From Chromatiaceae bacterium (GTDB lineage Bacteria > Pseudomonadota > Gammaproteobacteria > Chromatiales > Chromatiaceae), in NCBI GenBank assembly GCA_024235415.1, contig JACKML010000002.1, positions 372,001-436,000 on the forward strand: 64,000 nt of DNA, written 5' to 3'. Below, piece after piece: positions 15,722-23,145 of this stretch. Each line of letters starts with the position of its first letter. Position 1 is the stretch's first letter. Below the pieces are notes generated by a model. That model had not been told where the DNA came from and ran no database searches. It saw only the letters and a list, made by a program, of their open reading frames with translations. Position numbers and translations under genes: made by a program.

Positions 15722-15945
15722 AAGCCGAATACGATTTTTCGAAAATGAAGTCGCGAAAGAATCCCTATGCTTCGAAGCTGAAAAAGCCGGTAACGATCCG
15801 GCTTGGCGAAGATGTCATCGACTATTTCAAGGGCATGGCCGAGGAAACCGGGATCCCCTATCAGAGCCTCATCAACCTGTATCTAAGGGATTGCGTCGCG
15901 CAGCATAGGGAGCTTGATCTGAGTTGGCAGCAGAGAAAGCCCTAA
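15718..15945 (+). CDS. brnA: BrnA family antitoxin
   Basis: 75 aa. The N-terminus binds the toxin (EYDFSKMKSRKNPYASKLKK) and the ribbon-helix-helix C-terminus reads VTIRLGEDVIDYFKGMAEET followed by GIPYQSLINLYLRDCV. BrnA neutralises BrnT and represses the promoter. Just after the stop, CTAACCGGGCGCTAGCC could be a fused leftover of an attC site and marks the right limit of accessory sequence. The remaining 188 bases before tag hold no feature I can support. Confidence 0.9.
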   Translation: MKAEYDFSKMKSRKNPYASKLKKPVTIRLGEDVIDYFKGMAEETGIPYQSLINLYLRDCVAQHRELDLSWQQRKP

Positions 15946-16145
15946 CCGGGCGCTAGCCAATGAAACCCGCGATGCGTCTTGCGGAAAAATGGGGCATCCG
16001 GCCCCCGCTCTACCGGGTGCGAGCCCACCGATGAACACAACCACCGCGATCACCTGGCATCTAAGCTGACAGCCTTGTGGCTGGCGGCAGGCTGATACCG
16101 CATGACAGCACCTGGCGCAAAACCACACCCTGGGTGGAGAGACAG

Positions 16146-16724
16146 ATGAAACGATGCGACTGGGCAGGATCGAATCCGCTGGACATGGCCTACCACGATG
16201 AAGAATGGGGCGTACCGGTGCATGACGACCGGCTGCTGTTCGAGATGCTGATCCTCGAGGGCGCCCAGGCCGGGTTGAGCTGGTCGACGATCCTGAACAA
16301 GCGCGCCGGGTATCGGGCCGCATTCGACAATTTCGAGGCGCGGAAGATCGCGGCTTATCCGGCACGGCGCATCGAGAAACTGCTCGGCAACCCGGGCATC
16401 GTGCGCCACCGACTCAAAATCGCCGCGACGGTTGAAAACGCAAAACGCTTTCTGGCGGTGCAGGACGAATTCGGCAGCTTCGACGCCTTCATCTGGTCGT
16501 TCGTCGGCGGCAAGCCGCTGAACAACAAGCGGGTATCGAGCGCCGACATCCCGACCAGCTCCGACGAATCGGCGGCAATGAGCAAGAGCCTGAAAAAACG
16601 CGGCTTCAAGTTCGTCGGTGCGACCACCTGCTATGCCTATATGCAGGCGGTCGGCATGGTGAACGATCACCTCACCTCGTGCTTCCGGTACAAGGAAGTG
16701 AAGCGACTGCAGAAGACGGCGTGA
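16146..16724 (+). CDS. tag: DNA-3-methyladenine glycosylase I
   Basis: 192 aa. It begins MKRCDWAGSNPLDMAYHDEEWG, including the conserved Cys4 and His17. The lesion-recognition region ILEGAQAGLSWSTIL follows, and the C-terminal zinc ligands are seen in VNDHLTSCFRY. Tag removes 3-methyladenine from alkylated DNA. An upstream in-frame start would add 23 unrelated residues; the chosen ATG begins at the family start. No candidate GAAC box lies ahead of it, so there is no sign of SOS control. It marks the return to core genome. Confidence 0.95.
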   Translation: MKRCDWAGSNPLDMAYHDEEWGVPVHDDRLLFEMLILEGAQAGLSWSTILNKRAGYRAAFDNFEARKIAAYPARRIEKLLGNPGIVRHRLKIAATVENAKRFLAVQDEFGSFDAFIWSFVGGKPLNNKRVSSADIPTSSDESAAMSKSLKKRGFKFVGATTCYAYMQAVGMVNDHLTSCFRYKEVKRLQKTA

Positions 16725-16747
16725 ACCGGCATTGCGAGGAATCCAAC

Positions 16748-17161
16748 ATGGTCAGCAAAGAAGACATGACCGCCTTTCTGAGTACCGAGTTCCCGCAGAC
16801 CAAGTGCACCGTCGATGCCCTTGGCGAACGGTCTGCGACTGTCCGTCATGCAATCGGTTTCGACGAACTGCGCCCTGGCGGTACGGTATCGGGCCCGGTG
16901 TTGATGGCGGTGGCGGATGTCGCGCTGTATGTCGCGATTCTCGGTGAAATCGGCCTCGTCGCGCTTGCAGTCACCACCAGCCTGACGATCAATTTCCTGC
17001 GCAAGCCGTCCGCTGAACGCGACATCATCGGTGTGTGCAAACTGCTGAAGGTCGGCCGGTCGTTGATTGTCGGCGAGGTATCACTCTATTCGGAAGGCGA
17101 TCCACAACCGGTGGCGCATGTGGTCGGCACCTATTCGGTACCGCCAGCGAAGAATCGTTGA
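16748..17161 (+). CDS. PaaI-like hotdog-fold thioesterase
   Basis: 137 aa. The core pattern GFDELRPGGTVSGPVLMAVAD, followed by LTINFLRKPS, is that of PaaI-type acyl-CoA thioesterases; the catalytic acid is usually the Asp of the helix (VAD). The substrate is not predictable. It lies 23 bases after tag, with GAGGA before the ATG, so the two may be co-transcribed. Confidence 0.85.
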   Translation: MVSKEDMTAFLSTEFPQTKCTVDALGERSATVRHAIGFDELRPGGTVSGPVLMAVADVALYVAILGEIGLVALAVTTSLTINFLRKPSAERDIIGVCKLLKVGRSLIVGEVSLYSEGDPQPVAHVVGTYSVPPAKNR

Positions 17162-17178
17162 GCCACGGCGCGCGCCGT

Positions 17179-17484
17179 TCAGTGTGTCCGGTGCTGATAG
17201 ACCCCATCCGCGAAACCGTTGAACAGCTTCAGCAGCTCGGGGTGAGAGACCGGGGTGGTATCGGGCGCCGGCTCGAGGTGGCGTTCCGCGACATAGGTCT
17301 CCTGGTCAATGCCATCCACCAGGATGCGATACCAGGGCTGATCCTTCGGAGGACGTGAGCGCGCCACCTGGTCGTACCAGGATTCCGTGCCCTGAAAACT
17401 GGCGTCCACATCGACGATCACACCGCGGTAATCGAAGCGGTTGTGATGCACGATCTGTCCGACAAAGAACTTCGGTTTCACGGT
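17179..17484 (-). CDS. hspQ: Heat shock protein HspQ (hemimethylated DNA-binding fold)
   Basis: 101 aa. KFFVGQIVHHNRFDYRGVIVDVD, WYRILVDG and YVAERHLEP are the conserved blocks of the HspQ/YccV family. In enterobacteria HspQ is a substrate and enhancer of the Lon protease. Three in-frame starts compete (GTG 17505, ATG 17496, ATG 17484). I prefer the last because GGAGG lies 11 bases before it, and the product then begins near the family start; the first two are too close to or upstream of that site. Confidence 0.85.
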   Translation of the reverse strand, partial: TVKPKFFVGQIVHHNRFDYRGVIVDVDASFQGTESWYDQVARSRPPKDQPWYRILVDGIDQETYVAERHLEPAPDTTPVSHPELLKLFNGFADGVYQHRTH

Positions 17485-17517
17485 CATTCTGCGCATATCC
17501 TCCACGCCCGTTTTTGA

Positions 17518-18507
17518 CTAAGCCTCTGCGATCAGGACCGCGCGTATCGGTGCGGGGTGGCCCTCGATCGTAAACCGGTTATCGGCGGGGTCGAGAAAAT
17601 CTGCAAGGGATTCGAACATCATCCATGCAGTGGAACGCTGTTCCTCGACGGTGGTCGGGGTGACGTCCACGGTGCGCACGTTTGTGAAACCGCAACGTTC
17701 CAGCCAGCGCGCGAGCATCGTCGTGGTCGGGATGAACCAGACGTTGCGCATCTTGGCGTAACGTCCCTGGGGCACCAGCACCTGATCGCCCTGCCCTTCG
17801 ATGACCAGCGTCTCCAGTACCAGCTGGCCGCCCGGCCGCAGCGCGGCGCGCAGATCGAACAGGTGATCGATCGGCGAACGCCGATGGTAGAGGATGCCCA
17901 TCGAGAACACGCTGTCGAAGGCGCCAAGGCTGGAGGGAACGGCCTCGATGCCCAGTGGCAGCACCTGCACGCGTGCAGCAAGGTCGGGCGCCATGCCGGA
18001 CACCAGTTTATGAATGGCAAGAAACTGCGCCATGAACACCGCCGTCGGGTCGATACCGATCACGGTACGCGCGCCGGCGTCGGCGATGCGCCAGCAGTGA
18101 TAGCCGTTGCCGCAGCCGACATCGAGGACCACGCGATCGGTCAGCGGCGCCAGGTGCGGCAGCACGCGGTCCCATTTCCAGTCTGACCGCCACTCGGTAT
18201 CGATGTGGATGCCGGCGATACGGTATGGTCCCTTGCGCCAGGGGTGCAGGGTCTTGAGCGTATCTGTCAGGGCATCGCGCGCGGCGGGTAACAGATCGAC
18301 CGACGGCTGTATGTCGAGCGCCCCGTCACGGCAGTCGACGTGCCCCCCGCCGAGTTCGGGCAGCGTGTCGACTGCCTGCTGCCAACGCGCCCAATCGCCG
18401 TGCGGGGCAAGCCGGAAGAACTGGTCGAGCTGCGAAGCGACAACGTCTGCCCAGCGTTGCATGCCGGCATCGGCAAGGACACGCCGGACATGCTCGGCAT
18501 CGATCAC
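17518..18507 (-). CDS. cmoB: tRNA U34 carboxymethyltransferase CmoB
   Basis: 329 aa, close to the 323 of E. coli. The family blocks are clear: HPWRKGPYRIAGIHIDTEWR, then the nucleotide-binding VLDVGCGNGYHCWRI, FSMGILYHRRSPIDHL and RNVWFIPTTTML. CmoB transfers a carboxymethyl group from carboxy-SAM to 5-hydroxyuridine at tRNA position 34. The GTG start overlaps the cmoA stop (GTGA), so translation is coupled. A long upstream open frame is only antisense and shadow. Confidence 0.95.
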   Translation of the reverse strand: MIDAEHVRRVLADAGMQRWADVVASQLDQFFRLAPHGDWARWQQAVDTLPELGGGHVDCRDGALDIQPSVDLLPAARDALTDTLKTLHPWRKGPYRIAGIHIDTEWRSDWKWDRVLPHLAPLTDRVVLDVGCGNGYHCWRIADAGARTVIGIDPTAVFMAQFLAIHKLVSGMAPDLAARVQVLPLGIEAVPSSLGAFDSVFSMGILYHRRSPIDHLFDLRAALRPGGQLVLETLVIEGQGDQVLVPQGRYAKMRNVWFIPTTTMLARWLERCGFTNVRTVDVTPTTVEEQRSTAWMMFESLADFLDPADNRFTIEGHPAPIRAVLIAEA

Positions 18508-19235
18508 TTGCCTGCAACCAGCGACACGAAATTGAAGCACTGGAACCACAGGTCGGAGCGCGTGAATCCGGCCTGCTGCAGGCGCGCCTGGTGGGTGTGC
18601 AGTGTCTCCGGCAGCAGCACTTTTTCCAGTGCGCTGCGCTTGCGGCTGATCTCCAGGTCGCTGTAGCCGTTGGCGCGCTTGAACGCGTGGTGCATCTCGA
18701 TCAGCAGGTCGTCGGCTGCGGGGTCGGCACCGGCGATCTTCTCCGACAGGATCAGGATACCGCCCGGCGTGAGACCGGCCTGGATACGCGACAGCAGCGC
18801 CAGCCGATCCGCAGGCGGCAGGAACTGCAGGGTGAAGTTCAGCACCACGATCGAGGCGTTCTCGATCGCCACCTCGCGCACGTCGGCGCACTGCCATTCG
18901 ACCTGCGGGTAACGCGCGGCCGCCATCCCGGTTGCACGCGCCAACATCGCCGGGGCGTTGTCGACACCGATCACACGACACGGCCTGTCGGCACTGCCAA
19001 GCGCCAGCGCCGCCGTGGAAGCGCCGAGCGAACAGCCCAGATCAACCAGGCTGGTGTGCGGCTGCGCATAACGTTCGGCCAGCAGCTGGATCATGTTGAT
19101 GATCGCCGGGTAGCCGGGCACCGAACGTTTGATCATGTCCGGAAACACCGCCGCAACGGCGTCATCGAACACGAAGTCGGCCGGCGACCCTGCGGCATCG
19201 GCAAACAGCCTGTCACGCTTGTCTGAATCAGTCAT
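18504..19235 (-). CDS. cmoA: Carboxy-SAM synthase CmoA
   Basis: 243 aa. FVFDDAVAAVFPDMIKRSVP is the diagnostic start. SAM binding is at VDLGCSLGASTAALA and IGVDNAPAMLARA, and the prephenate site arginines are in the C-terminal half (ISRKRSALEKVLLPET). CmoA converts SAM and prephenate into carboxy-SAM for CmoB. It follows the SET-domain gene by 21 bases, in one transcript with the ArnD-like gene. Confidence 0.95.
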   Translation of the reverse strand: MTDSDKRDRLFADAAGSPADFVFDDAVAAVFPDMIKRSVPGYPAIINMIQLLAERYAQPHTSLVDLGCSLGASTAALALGSADRPCRVIGVDNAPAMLARATGMAAARYPQVEWQCADVREVAIENASIVVLNFTLQFLPPADRLALLSRIQAGLTPGGILILSEKIAGADPAADDLLIEMHHAFKRANGYSDLEISRKRSALEKVLLPETLHTHQARLQQAGFTRSDLWFQCFNFVSLVAGK

Positions 19236-19256
19236 CCCGGCGCACCTCGCGCAGCC

Positions 19257-19601
19257 TCACGGCCCGCTTGCGTAGTCGATGGTGATCTCCTGGTCGCACC
19301 CGATAACGCAGCACGCGTACAGGTCGAAGCCATCAAACGCCGCATTGCCCGGTGACTCGTGATTGATATAACGCAGCAGGTTGCGACCGCTGCGTCCGAC
19401 CGGCTGGCGCGGATCGTCTTCGTCGAACACCCACAGGACGTACATCCCGTCCCTGGTGGCCGGCGGACCGTGAAAGGTGCCGATGTATTCACCGGCGGCA
19501 ATCTCGCGTGAGGCAAACAGACCTGTGCCGTGAATGCCGGAATCAGCGACATAGACCACGCGGCGCAATTGGGCGTCTGTGCACCGTTTGTCGCCGTTCA
19601 C
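19257..19601 (-). CDS. Small SET-domain protein (putative lysine methyltransferase)
   Basis: 114 aa, a minimal SET domain. The N-terminal motif is SGIHGTGLFASREIAAGE, the SAM-binding knot is RYINHESPGNAAF and the end is EITIDY. Bacterial SET proteins methylate protein lysines; the target here is unknown. A GTG start at 19601 overlaps the stop of the upstream ArnD-like gene (GTGA) and gives the minimal domain. A longer in-frame reading lies inside the upstream gene. It is coupled to the ArnD-like gene and followed by cmoA. Confidence 0.8.
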   Translation of the reverse strand: MNGDKRCTDAQLRRVVYVADSGIHGTGLFASREIAAGEYIGTFHGPPATRDGMYVLWVFDEDDPRQPVGRSGRNLLRYINHESPGNAAFDGFDLYACCVIGCDQEITIDYASGP

Positions 19602-20473
19602 GCCGGCACCGCGACGCTCTGCATCGCCATGTGCCGGTCGCTGCCATCCACCTTGCCCCAACCCACCTGGTGGTGCGGCAGCGTGGACAGATCGATTTCC
19701 CTGATCGCGTCGCCCAGCGCCCGCACGGAGCCGTCCTGGCCCTTCCACATCACCAGCAGCTTTTCCATCAGTGGCAGCATTTCGATGCCTTCGCGTTCGG
19801 CACTGGCGGCGTAGACATGGCCCGCGGGCAGCAGGTGGCGGCTCTCGGCGTACAGGAACTCATGCACATTGCCCGCGGTGACACCGGGCTGGCGCAGCAT
19901 CTCGTCCACGGTCGGCAGCGTGGTCGGGATCTCGGGCACCGCCGAACGCACTCCCTGAAGGACCGGGTAGTAGGGCAAGCGGCCGCGCGTCATCGAAGAA
20001 AAACGGTAGCGCGCCGGGGACAGCTCCCCGAGCAGCGCGGGATGGACCTGCCAGTCGGGCGTGGCCAATGCCGCAGGCGCGACACCGCCGATATCCAGGT
20101 AGGCCGACCACAGGTCTGCGCACTGCTGATGTATCCAGTCTGTGTCGGCGTGCGCCAGCCTGTGCGCCCATTGCTGCGGCGACAGACCGAACAGGCCGAC
20201 CTCGTGCCCGTTGTCGCGCGCCGCCGAGATCAGGGCAGCACCCTCGCGTCCGAGTTCCGGTGCAGCCAGCAGCGTGCCGTAGGCAAGGGCCGCCAGCCCC
20301 TGGCGCCGGCGCGCACGCCACGCGGACAGCGGCGACCTGCCGGCGTAATCGCACCCAAGCGGGAACAGGAAGGTGGCACGCACCTGGAATTCACTGAACA
20401 GTCGCATGAGATTCGGCACCCCCTCGCGCAGACCACGCAGGGAGCCAATCTCAACGCGCAGGGCGACACGCAT
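19598..20473 (-). CDS. ArnD-like polysaccharide deacetylase fold protein with lost metal ligands
   Basis: 291 aa. The alignment to ArnD is visible in LRVEIGSLRGLREGVPNLM (ArnD has LRIDVDTFRGTREGVP), GHEVGLFGLSPQQWAHRL (ArnD HHEVGLHAWDHHAWQ) and EIPTTLPTVDEML. The Asp pair of the first motif has become Glu-Ile-Gly, and only one His of the second motif remains in place. It is therefore probably unable to act as a zinc deformylase. It heads an operon with the SET protein and cmoAB. No arnA, arnB or arnT neighbours are adjacent, although ArnC- and ArnT-like enzymes occur at 27.4-29.9 kb. Confidence 0.75.
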   Translation of the reverse strand: MRVALRVEIGSLRGLREGVPNLMRLFSEFQVRATFLFPLGCDYAGRSPLSAWRARRRQGLAALAYGTLLAAPELGREGAALISAARDNGHEVGLFGLSPQQWAHRLAHADTDWIHQQCADLWSAYLDIGGVAPAALATPDWQVHPALLGELSPARYRFSSMTRGRLPYYPVLQGVRSAVPEIPTTLPTVDEMLRQPGVTAGNVHEFLYAESRHLLPAGHVYAASAEREGIEMLPLMEKLLVMWKGQDGSVRALGDAIREIDLSTLPHHQVGWGKVDGSDRHMAMQSVAVPA

Positions 20474-20540
20474 TGACGGCAGTTTTTCTGTTGATTTTGG
20501 GGCGCTTAGTCTGAACGGACCGACGCGCTGTTACAAGCAT

Positions 20541-20741
20541 TCAGCCGACGGCGCAGGTGCCTTCGTAGACGGCCATCACTTCCCGGAGTTCGGTCACCAC
20601 CGCATTCACTTCCGCCGAGGAGAGTCCCTCGGCTTCTGGGACAATCTCGCCGTCTTCGAGGGCATCGAGGTCAGACCAGACCGCACGACAGCCCTTACGA
20701 CAGAGATTTTCGACACACTGCTCGACGAGTCGGTGATTCAA
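20541..20741 (-). CDS. Small cysteine-containing protein of unknown function (66 aa)
   Basis: It starts with TTG at 20741 behind AGGGG, six bases away. The promoter -10 TATACT (minus strand, about 20772-20777) lies inside any longer reading, so the earlier in-frame ATG at 20792 is unlikely. The product, LNHRLVEQCVENLCRKGCRA to the end, is acidic with four cysteines and a predicted helical centre (SSAEVNAVVTELREVMAVYE). The family is unrecognised. It is divergent from the 55-aa membrane protein. Confidence 0.55.
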   Translation of the reverse strand: MNHRLVEQCVENLCRKGCRAVWSDLDALEDGEIVPEAEGLSSAEVNAVVTELREVMAVYEGTCAVG

Positions 20742-20832
20742 AATCGCGCCCCTTTGACTTGCGGCGGCATTAGTATACTTGCATATACCCACATGTTCAC
20801 TGTCCAGATGGGATATCCCAAATGTTCCGTTC

Positions 20833-20880
20833 TTGCTTTGTTCTCTTTTGCTGCTAGAATTCAGAGAACCTAACGAGAAC
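20833..20880 (+). promoter_or_regulatory. Promoter and candidate LexA box before a 55-aa membrane protein
   Basis: TTGCTT (20833-20838), a 16-base spacer and TAGAAT (20855-20860) make a good promoter. Over the expected start of transcription lies GAAC-CTAACGA-GAAC (20866-20880), the same AGAAC-N6-AGAAC direct repeat found before lexA and mrfA, in the same orientation relative to the gene. An upstream TGTTCT (20839-20844) also mirrors the lexA region. This supports SOS control of the following gene. Confidence 0.6.
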
Positions 20881-20897
20881 GCTACGAGGAACCACCC

Positions 20898-21065
20898 ATG
20901 TCACACAGCCGTTACTACATGCGCGACCTGAATGGCCACAAGGTCGACAGCATCATGGATTTCAACGTCGCGCTGCGCCGCAGCCGCTCTCGCTCCGTGT
21001 TCGAGATCAGTGTGTTCGGCGCCGCACTGCTGATGTATCTGGTTGCGCTAGCCATCAGTGCCTGA
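20898..21065 (+). CDS. 55-aa single-pass membrane protein, candidate SOS-induced
   Basis: ATG at 20898 with AGGA ten bases upstream. The first 33 residues are polar and basic (MSHSRYYMRDLNGHKVDS, then LRRSRSRS). They are followed by one membrane helix to the end (VFEISVFGAALLMYLVALAI). It has its own promoter overlapped by a lexA-like box. Known SOS-induced small membrane proteins include the division inhibitor SidA of Caulobacter and the toxin TisB of E. coli. Sequence similarity to these is not evident, so either role is inference. It lies 114 bases before the proton-channel operon. Confidence 0.7.
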   Translation: MSHSRYYMRDLNGHKVDSIMDFNVALRRSRSRSVFEISVFGAALLMYLVALAISA

Positions 21066-21179
21066 CCAGGCCAGACCCCCAAATGGAACCCCCAACGGCA
21101 AGGGACTGCCAACCACCTGATTGATGTTGGGTTTGTTTATACTGCGGCGAACGCCTGTACTCCTTTAGACCGGTTCGCC

Positions 21180-21923
21180 ATGACACGCTGCACCGGTGCC
21201 TATGGCACCTTCTACCGCTGGTTGGTGTTCTTCGGCCTCGTGATATTCGGTGGTTTCGCCGCATTCCGTAACAACCTCATCGACCAGCTGATAAGCACCG
21301 ACCAGAGTTACCTGTCGGCAGTCATCCTGTGCCTGTTCATCGTCGCGAGTCTGGATGCCGGACGCCGGGCGCGCCAGTTGGGCAACGAACTTTGCAGCGC
21401 GATGCAACTGGCCACTCAGGCACGCGGCAACGAAGCGCTGTTCATACGCGATGCGGAACAGGGCGCCTGCTTTGCAGCAGCCACCGCGTCCGATTCGTAT
21501 GCTCACCATCACCTGCATTTGCTGGCCAACAAGACACTGCAGCACGGCAGCCTGTGCAACCAGGACCTGCTGCTGGAACGGCTCGAGAATGCGCTGGGCC
21601 GTGGTCACGAAACCGGCTGGTTCCTGGCCGACCTGATGATCCGCCTCGGCCTGCTCGGCACCGTCATCGGATTCATCTTCATGCTCGGCTCGGTCGCACA
21701 TGTCTCGAGCGTGGATATCCATGCATTGCAGCAACTGCTGACCAGCATGAGTGGCGGTATGCGCATCGCGCTGTACACCACGCTGACCGGTCTCGGCGCC
21801 GGCATCCTGCTGGGCTTCCAATACCGCCTGCTCGACGGTGCCGTCGATCGCCTGATGGCCGAGATCATCGAGCTCTCCGAAGTCCACGTCACCGGCCAGC
21901 TGCGCCGGCTGACGATGAGCTGA
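21180..21923 (+). CDS. MotA/TolQ/ExbB-type proton channel protein
   Basis: 247 aa. Membrane segments are at about residues 13-30 and 42-58, with a central cytoplasmic region. The family domain at the C-terminal half reads LMIRLGLLGTVIGFIFMLGS, then MSGGMRIALYTTLTGLGAGI. These pore helices match ExbB/TolQ, which form pentamers that drive a partner with proton flow. It is followed after three bases by an ExbD-like partner. A -10 TATACT at 21138-21143 is a likely promoter. It is not in a tol-pal or tonB context, so the job differs from the textbook systems. Confidence 0.88.
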   Translation: MTRCTGAYGTFYRWLVFFGLVIFGGFAAFRNNLIDQLISTDQSYLSAVILCLFIVASLDAGRRARQLGNELCSAMQLATQARGNEALFIRDAEQGACFAAATASDSYAHHHLHLLANKTLQHGSLCNQDLLLERLENALGRGHETGWFLADLMIRLGLLGTVIGFIFMLGSVAHVSSVDIHALQQLLTSMSGGMRIALYTTLTGLGAGILLGFQYRLLDGAVDRLMAEIIELSEVHVTGQLRRLTMS

Positions 21924-21926
21924 GCG

Positions 21927-22550
21927 ATGCGGCGGCGCAGTCTGCGGCGCGCGAACACCGTCGATCCGTTCGTCGACCTGCTGTTCAACGCCCTGCTCGG
22001 CTTCACTTTCCTGTTCCTGATTTCAGTGATGTTCATGAATCCGGACGCACGCAAGGGAAGGATCAATCTGAAGGCCGAATTCATCATCTCGGTGACCTGG
22101 CCGGACCACCTGGCCGACGACATCGACCTGTGGGTACAGGACCCGATCGGCGAGACCGTGTCCTACCTGAGCAAGGATGCCAGCTGGCTGCACCTGGATC
22201 GCGACGACCGTGGTGAAGTGAACGACACCATCATCATCGACGGCAAGGAGGTGGTCTATCCGATCAACCAGGAAGTCGTCACCATCCGCGGCATCATCCC
22301 CGGCGAGTACACCGTCAACCTCTACTACTTCGCCGCCGCGCAGGCGCAGCCGGTCGAGGCACTGGTCAAGGTCGAGAAGGTCAACCCGACGCTGCAGACC
22401 GTGTATGTCCGCAAGGTGCTGCTGACCAGACAGGATGATGAACAGACGGTCGTGCGATTCACCCTCGACTACAGCGGCGGCATCGGGCAGATCAACCAGC
22501 TGCAGAAACGCTTGACACCGTTCACGCTGGACCCGGGACCCAATCCATGA
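21927..22550 (+). CDS. ExbD/TolR-like anchor with DUF2135-like periplasmic domain
   Basis: 207 aa. The N-terminal basic stretch and single helix are those of ExbD/TolR; VDPFVDLLFNALLGFTFLFL places Asp17 at the proton-carrying position. Beyond residue 50 the usual ExbD/TolR fold is replaced by a beta-sandwich. It contains DDIDLWVQDPIGETVSYLSK, LDRDDRGEVNDTI and IPGEYTVNLYYF, resembling YfaP/DUF2135 domains. It is coupled to the channel gene upstream and overlaps the next gene by four bases. Confidence 0.8.
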   Translation: MRRRSLRRANTVDPFVDLLFNALLGFTFLFLISVMFMNPDARKGRINLKAEFIISVTWPDHLADDIDLWVQDPIGETVSYLSKDASWLHLDRDDRGEVNDTIIIDGKEVVYPINQEVVTIRGIIPGEYTVNLYYFAAAQAQPVEALVKVEKVNPTLQTVYVRKVLLTRQDDEQTVVRFTLDYSGGIGQINQLQKRLTPFTLDPGPNP

Positions 22551-23053
22551 CGGCGTCTGCCGAGACATGGCTGACGCTGCTCTATGTTGTCCCTGTCGCG
22601 GTCGTTACCACGCTGCTGGCAACCCACAGCCGGCGGCCGCGTTGGTTGGTGAGCGCACTGCTGATCGCCCTGCCGCTGTTTTACATCGGTCACTTCCAGA
22701 TGATTCAGGCGATCCGCGGCTGGCCGAGCGATGCCGCGTTGCCGGATGAATTCCAACTGCTGGCGTTTCGCGTCCATGAACCGGACACGAGAAGCGGAGA
22801 CCAGGGAGAGATCCTGCTCTGGGTCCAGGGCCTCGCGGACCCGCAGCCGCGGGTGCACAGACTGGCCTACCAGAAAGCGCTGCACCTCGCACTGGCAGAG
22901 GCAGGGCAACGTCAGGCCGAAGGTAAACGCCAGATCGGCAGCACGATCCGGCAGGCCTCGGCAAACCCGGCCGAACCGCAACGTGAACAGGCCGGCGTTG
23001 GCTTCCGCGACGAATCCAAACCCACGCTGCCGGCGAAACCGGGCGCCGATTGA
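22547..23053 (+). CDS. Third gene of the proton-channel operon, membrane protein of unknown function
   Basis: 168 aa with two N-terminal membrane helices (about residues 8-26 and 33-52), the conserved-looking GHFQMIQAIRGWPSDAALPDE, and a hydrophilic tail rich in Gln and Arg. The central part (EFQLLAFRVHEPD, then GEILLWVQGL) looks like a small periplasmic domain. The start overlaps the upstream stop (ATGA), so it is probably made together with the ExbB- and ExbD-like proteins. I know no family name. Confidence 0.7.
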   Translation: MTASAETWLTLLYVVPVAVVTTLLATHSRRPRWLVSALLIALPLFYIGHFQMIQAIRGWPSDAALPDEFQLLAFRVHEPDTRSGDQGEILLWVQGLADPQPRVHRLAYQKALHLALAEAGQRQAEGKRQIGSTIRQASANPAEPQREQAGVGFRDESKPTLPAKPGAD

Positions 23054-23090
23054 GCCGTGCCGGCAGTACGTCAGGAACCATTACCCGGGA

Positions 23091-23118
23091 AACAAAAAAG
23101 CCGGCGTGCAGCCGGCTT
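23091..23118 (-). terminator. Rho-independent terminator of ihfB
   Basis: On the minus strand AAGCCGGC-TGCAC-GCCGGCTT forms an 8-bp stem (23098-23118), followed by TTTTGTTT. It lies 28 bases after the ihfB stop and closes the aroA-cmk-rpsA-ihfB transcript. Confidence 0.85.
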
Positions 23119-23145
23119 GCGAATTCGATAGCGGGGTCCCGGCAA

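Noticed and set aside
20541..20792. An 83-aa start for the small cysteine protein
   Set aside because: The extra 17 residues cover the -10 box TATACT, and AGGGG favours the TTG at 20741.
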